From positions 1 to 7,106 of the forward strand of contig CALCQT010000207.1 in assembly GCA_937894825.1 (NCBI GenBank): a stretch of DNA of 7,106 nt, read 5' to 3'. Shown one piece after another: positions 6,420-7,106 of this stretch. Below the pieces are notes generated by a model. That model searched no databases. It saw only the letters and a list, made by a program, of their open reading frames with translations, and was not told the DNA's origin. The number at the start of each line of letters is the position of its first letter. Position 1 is the stretch's first letter. The DNA is from an uncultured Anaerolineaceae bacterium. Lineage in GTDB: Bacteria > Chloroflexota > Anaerolineae > Anaerolineales > Anaerolineaceae. Both the position numbers and the translations under genes were made by a program.

Positions 6420-6716
6420 TTAGCGCGAAAAACGGGTGACCAGGTCGTTTAAGTCTTCGTCGGAGTAATAGCGAATGTGGATGGTTCCTCCATTTTTCCC
6501 CGGGTGAACGGAAACACGGGTACCGAAAGATTGCATTAATTGGTTTTCAATTGATTTGAGTTCCGGCTCAATCGGCTTGGGAGATGGTTTTACTTCGGTT
6601 TTCTCTCCGGAAAATTTACGGACAATTTCTTCAGTTTGACGGACGTTTGAGCTCTGATTGATGATTGTCTGAAGCACTGCGCCCTGAGCCTGTTCGGTTG
6701 GAAGCATGACCTTCAC
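6420..6716 (-). CDS. parB: ParB partition protein, C-terminal fragment (after frameshift)
   Basis: This frame carries the end of the chromosome-partitioning protein ParB (Spo0J). Visible are LPTEQAQGAVLQTIINQ, then the conserved NVRQTEEIVRKF segment, a charged proline-rich linker (EKTEVKPSPKPIEPE), and the C-terminal dimerisation domain (SIENQLMQSFGTRVSVHPG followed by GGTIHIRYYSDEDL). The GTG at 6716 gives a formal start, but the real protein sequence would come from the other frame and join here near 6703-6708. It is therefore a piece of one gene and not an independent gene. The stop lies 12 nt before the GNAT gene. Identification as ParB is very sure; whether this piece is made on its own is doubtful. 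Confidence 0.85.
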   Translation of the reverse strand: MKVMLPTEQAQGAVLQTIINQSSNVRQTEEIVRKFSGEKTEVKPSPKPIEPELKSIENQLMQSFGTRVSVHPGKNGGTIHIRYYSDEDLNDLVTRFSR

Positions 6717-7106
6717 TGATCACATTGTTTGCCAACGCAGTGCGCACACTTTGCGGTAACTTCAATAACCGGAGCGTATTGGTTATCGACGTCCGATTTT
6801 TTCCGACCCGCAGCGCAATTTCTTCATGCGTCAGCTTGAAATTTTCTTCGAGATTTTTGTACGCTTCAGCGGTCTCCAGTGGGGACAGATCCGAACGCTG
6901 AATGTTTTCAATTAAAGCCAGTTCCAGCATTTCCCGATCTGTGGCCTGGCGAATAATTACCGGAACCATGCTGAGCCCGGCCAATTGAGAGGCTCTGAGT
7001 CTGCGTTCTCCGGCGATCAGGATGTAGGTATCCGGCCCTTTTTTTGTGACAACCAACGGCTGAATGACGCCATGTTCCCGGATCGAATCGGATAAGTCCT
7101 GTAAGT
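6631..7106 (-). CDS. parB: ParB partition protein, N-terminal/central part (frameshifted; 5' end outside window)
   Basis: ParB binds parS sites near the replication origin, spreads as a CTP-dependent clamp, and works with ParA to segregate chromosomes. The frame is open to the right edge, reading LQDLSDSIREHGVIQPLVVT before a TTG at 7056 that is internal. Seen in order: the CTP-binding-type motif GERRLRASQLAGL, then ELALIENIQRSDLSPLETAEAY, then the helix-turn-helix region (LTHEEIALRVGKNRTSITNT plus LRLLKLP), then ALANNVISEGHA. After GHA the family normally continues RALL or similar, but here the frame turns to unrelated residues (SNRTGSGRS...) and stops at 6631; the true continuation is in the +1 frame from about 6707. 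A loss of bases congruent to 2 modulo 3 fits, with about 14-17 nt missing. The gene as read would yield a ParB lacking its C-terminal dimerisation domain. A parA gene is expected to the right of the window. Confidence 0.92.
   Translation of the reverse strand, partial: LQDLSDSIREHGVIQPLVVTKKGPDTYILIAGERRLRASQLAGLSMVPVIIRQATDREMLELALIENIQRSDLSPLETAEAYKNLEENFKLTHEEIALRVGKNRTSITNTLRLLKLPQSVRTALANNVISEGHASNRTGSGRSASDNHQSELKRPSN

Noticed and set aside
6631..6720. Programmed ribosomal frameshift in parB
   Set aside because: The junction GGTCATGCTTCC has no slippery heptamer or downstream structure I can see, and conserved residues are missing from both frames, which a programmed shift would not explain.

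Overview
This window looks like ordinary bacterial chromosome of mid-range GC, with no mobile element, CRISPR array, tRNA or rRNA visible. A GOGAT small subunit, a PHP phosphoesterase with a beta-rich tail, SecG, an orphan family-5 solute-binding protein, a DUF554 membrane protein and ParB together suggest a Chloroflexota (Anaerolineae-like) genome. That placement is recalled from family resemblance and is tentative.

Layout, left to right. (1) The C-terminal part of gltD runs rightward and enters from outside the window. It faces a leftward two-gene unit, a PHP-domain metallo-phosphoesterase followed after 17 nt by a YbaK/ProX-type aminoacyl-tRNA deacylase. The 139-nt gap between the convergent ends (662-800) holds no convincing terminator. 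(2) A 214-nt divergent region (2357-2570) separates the PHP gene from secG. It holds an excellent sigma-70-type promoter for secG and an imperfect inverted repeat in the presumed leader of the PHP gene. secG ends at a textbook intrinsic terminator, so it appears to be a one-gene transcription unit. (3) A family-5 solute-binding protein gene follows, with no permease or ATPase gene beside it, and ends at its own strong terminator. (4) A DUF554 membrane protein gene runs rightward and overlaps by 45 bp, tail to tail, the end of a leftward GNAT acetyltransferase gene. (5) The GNAT gene lies 12 nt downstream of parB, whose start is beyond the right edge. parB is split between two reading frames at the conserved segment after its DNA-binding domain.

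Functional reading: most genes are housekeeping (nitrogen assimilation, tRNA quality control, protein export, chromosome partitioning). I see no new defence or mobile system. The observations most worth checking are the broken parB, the orphan cysteine-free solute-binding protein, the PHP protein with an altered last metal motif, and the convergent overlap that supplies the GNAT protein with a basic tail.
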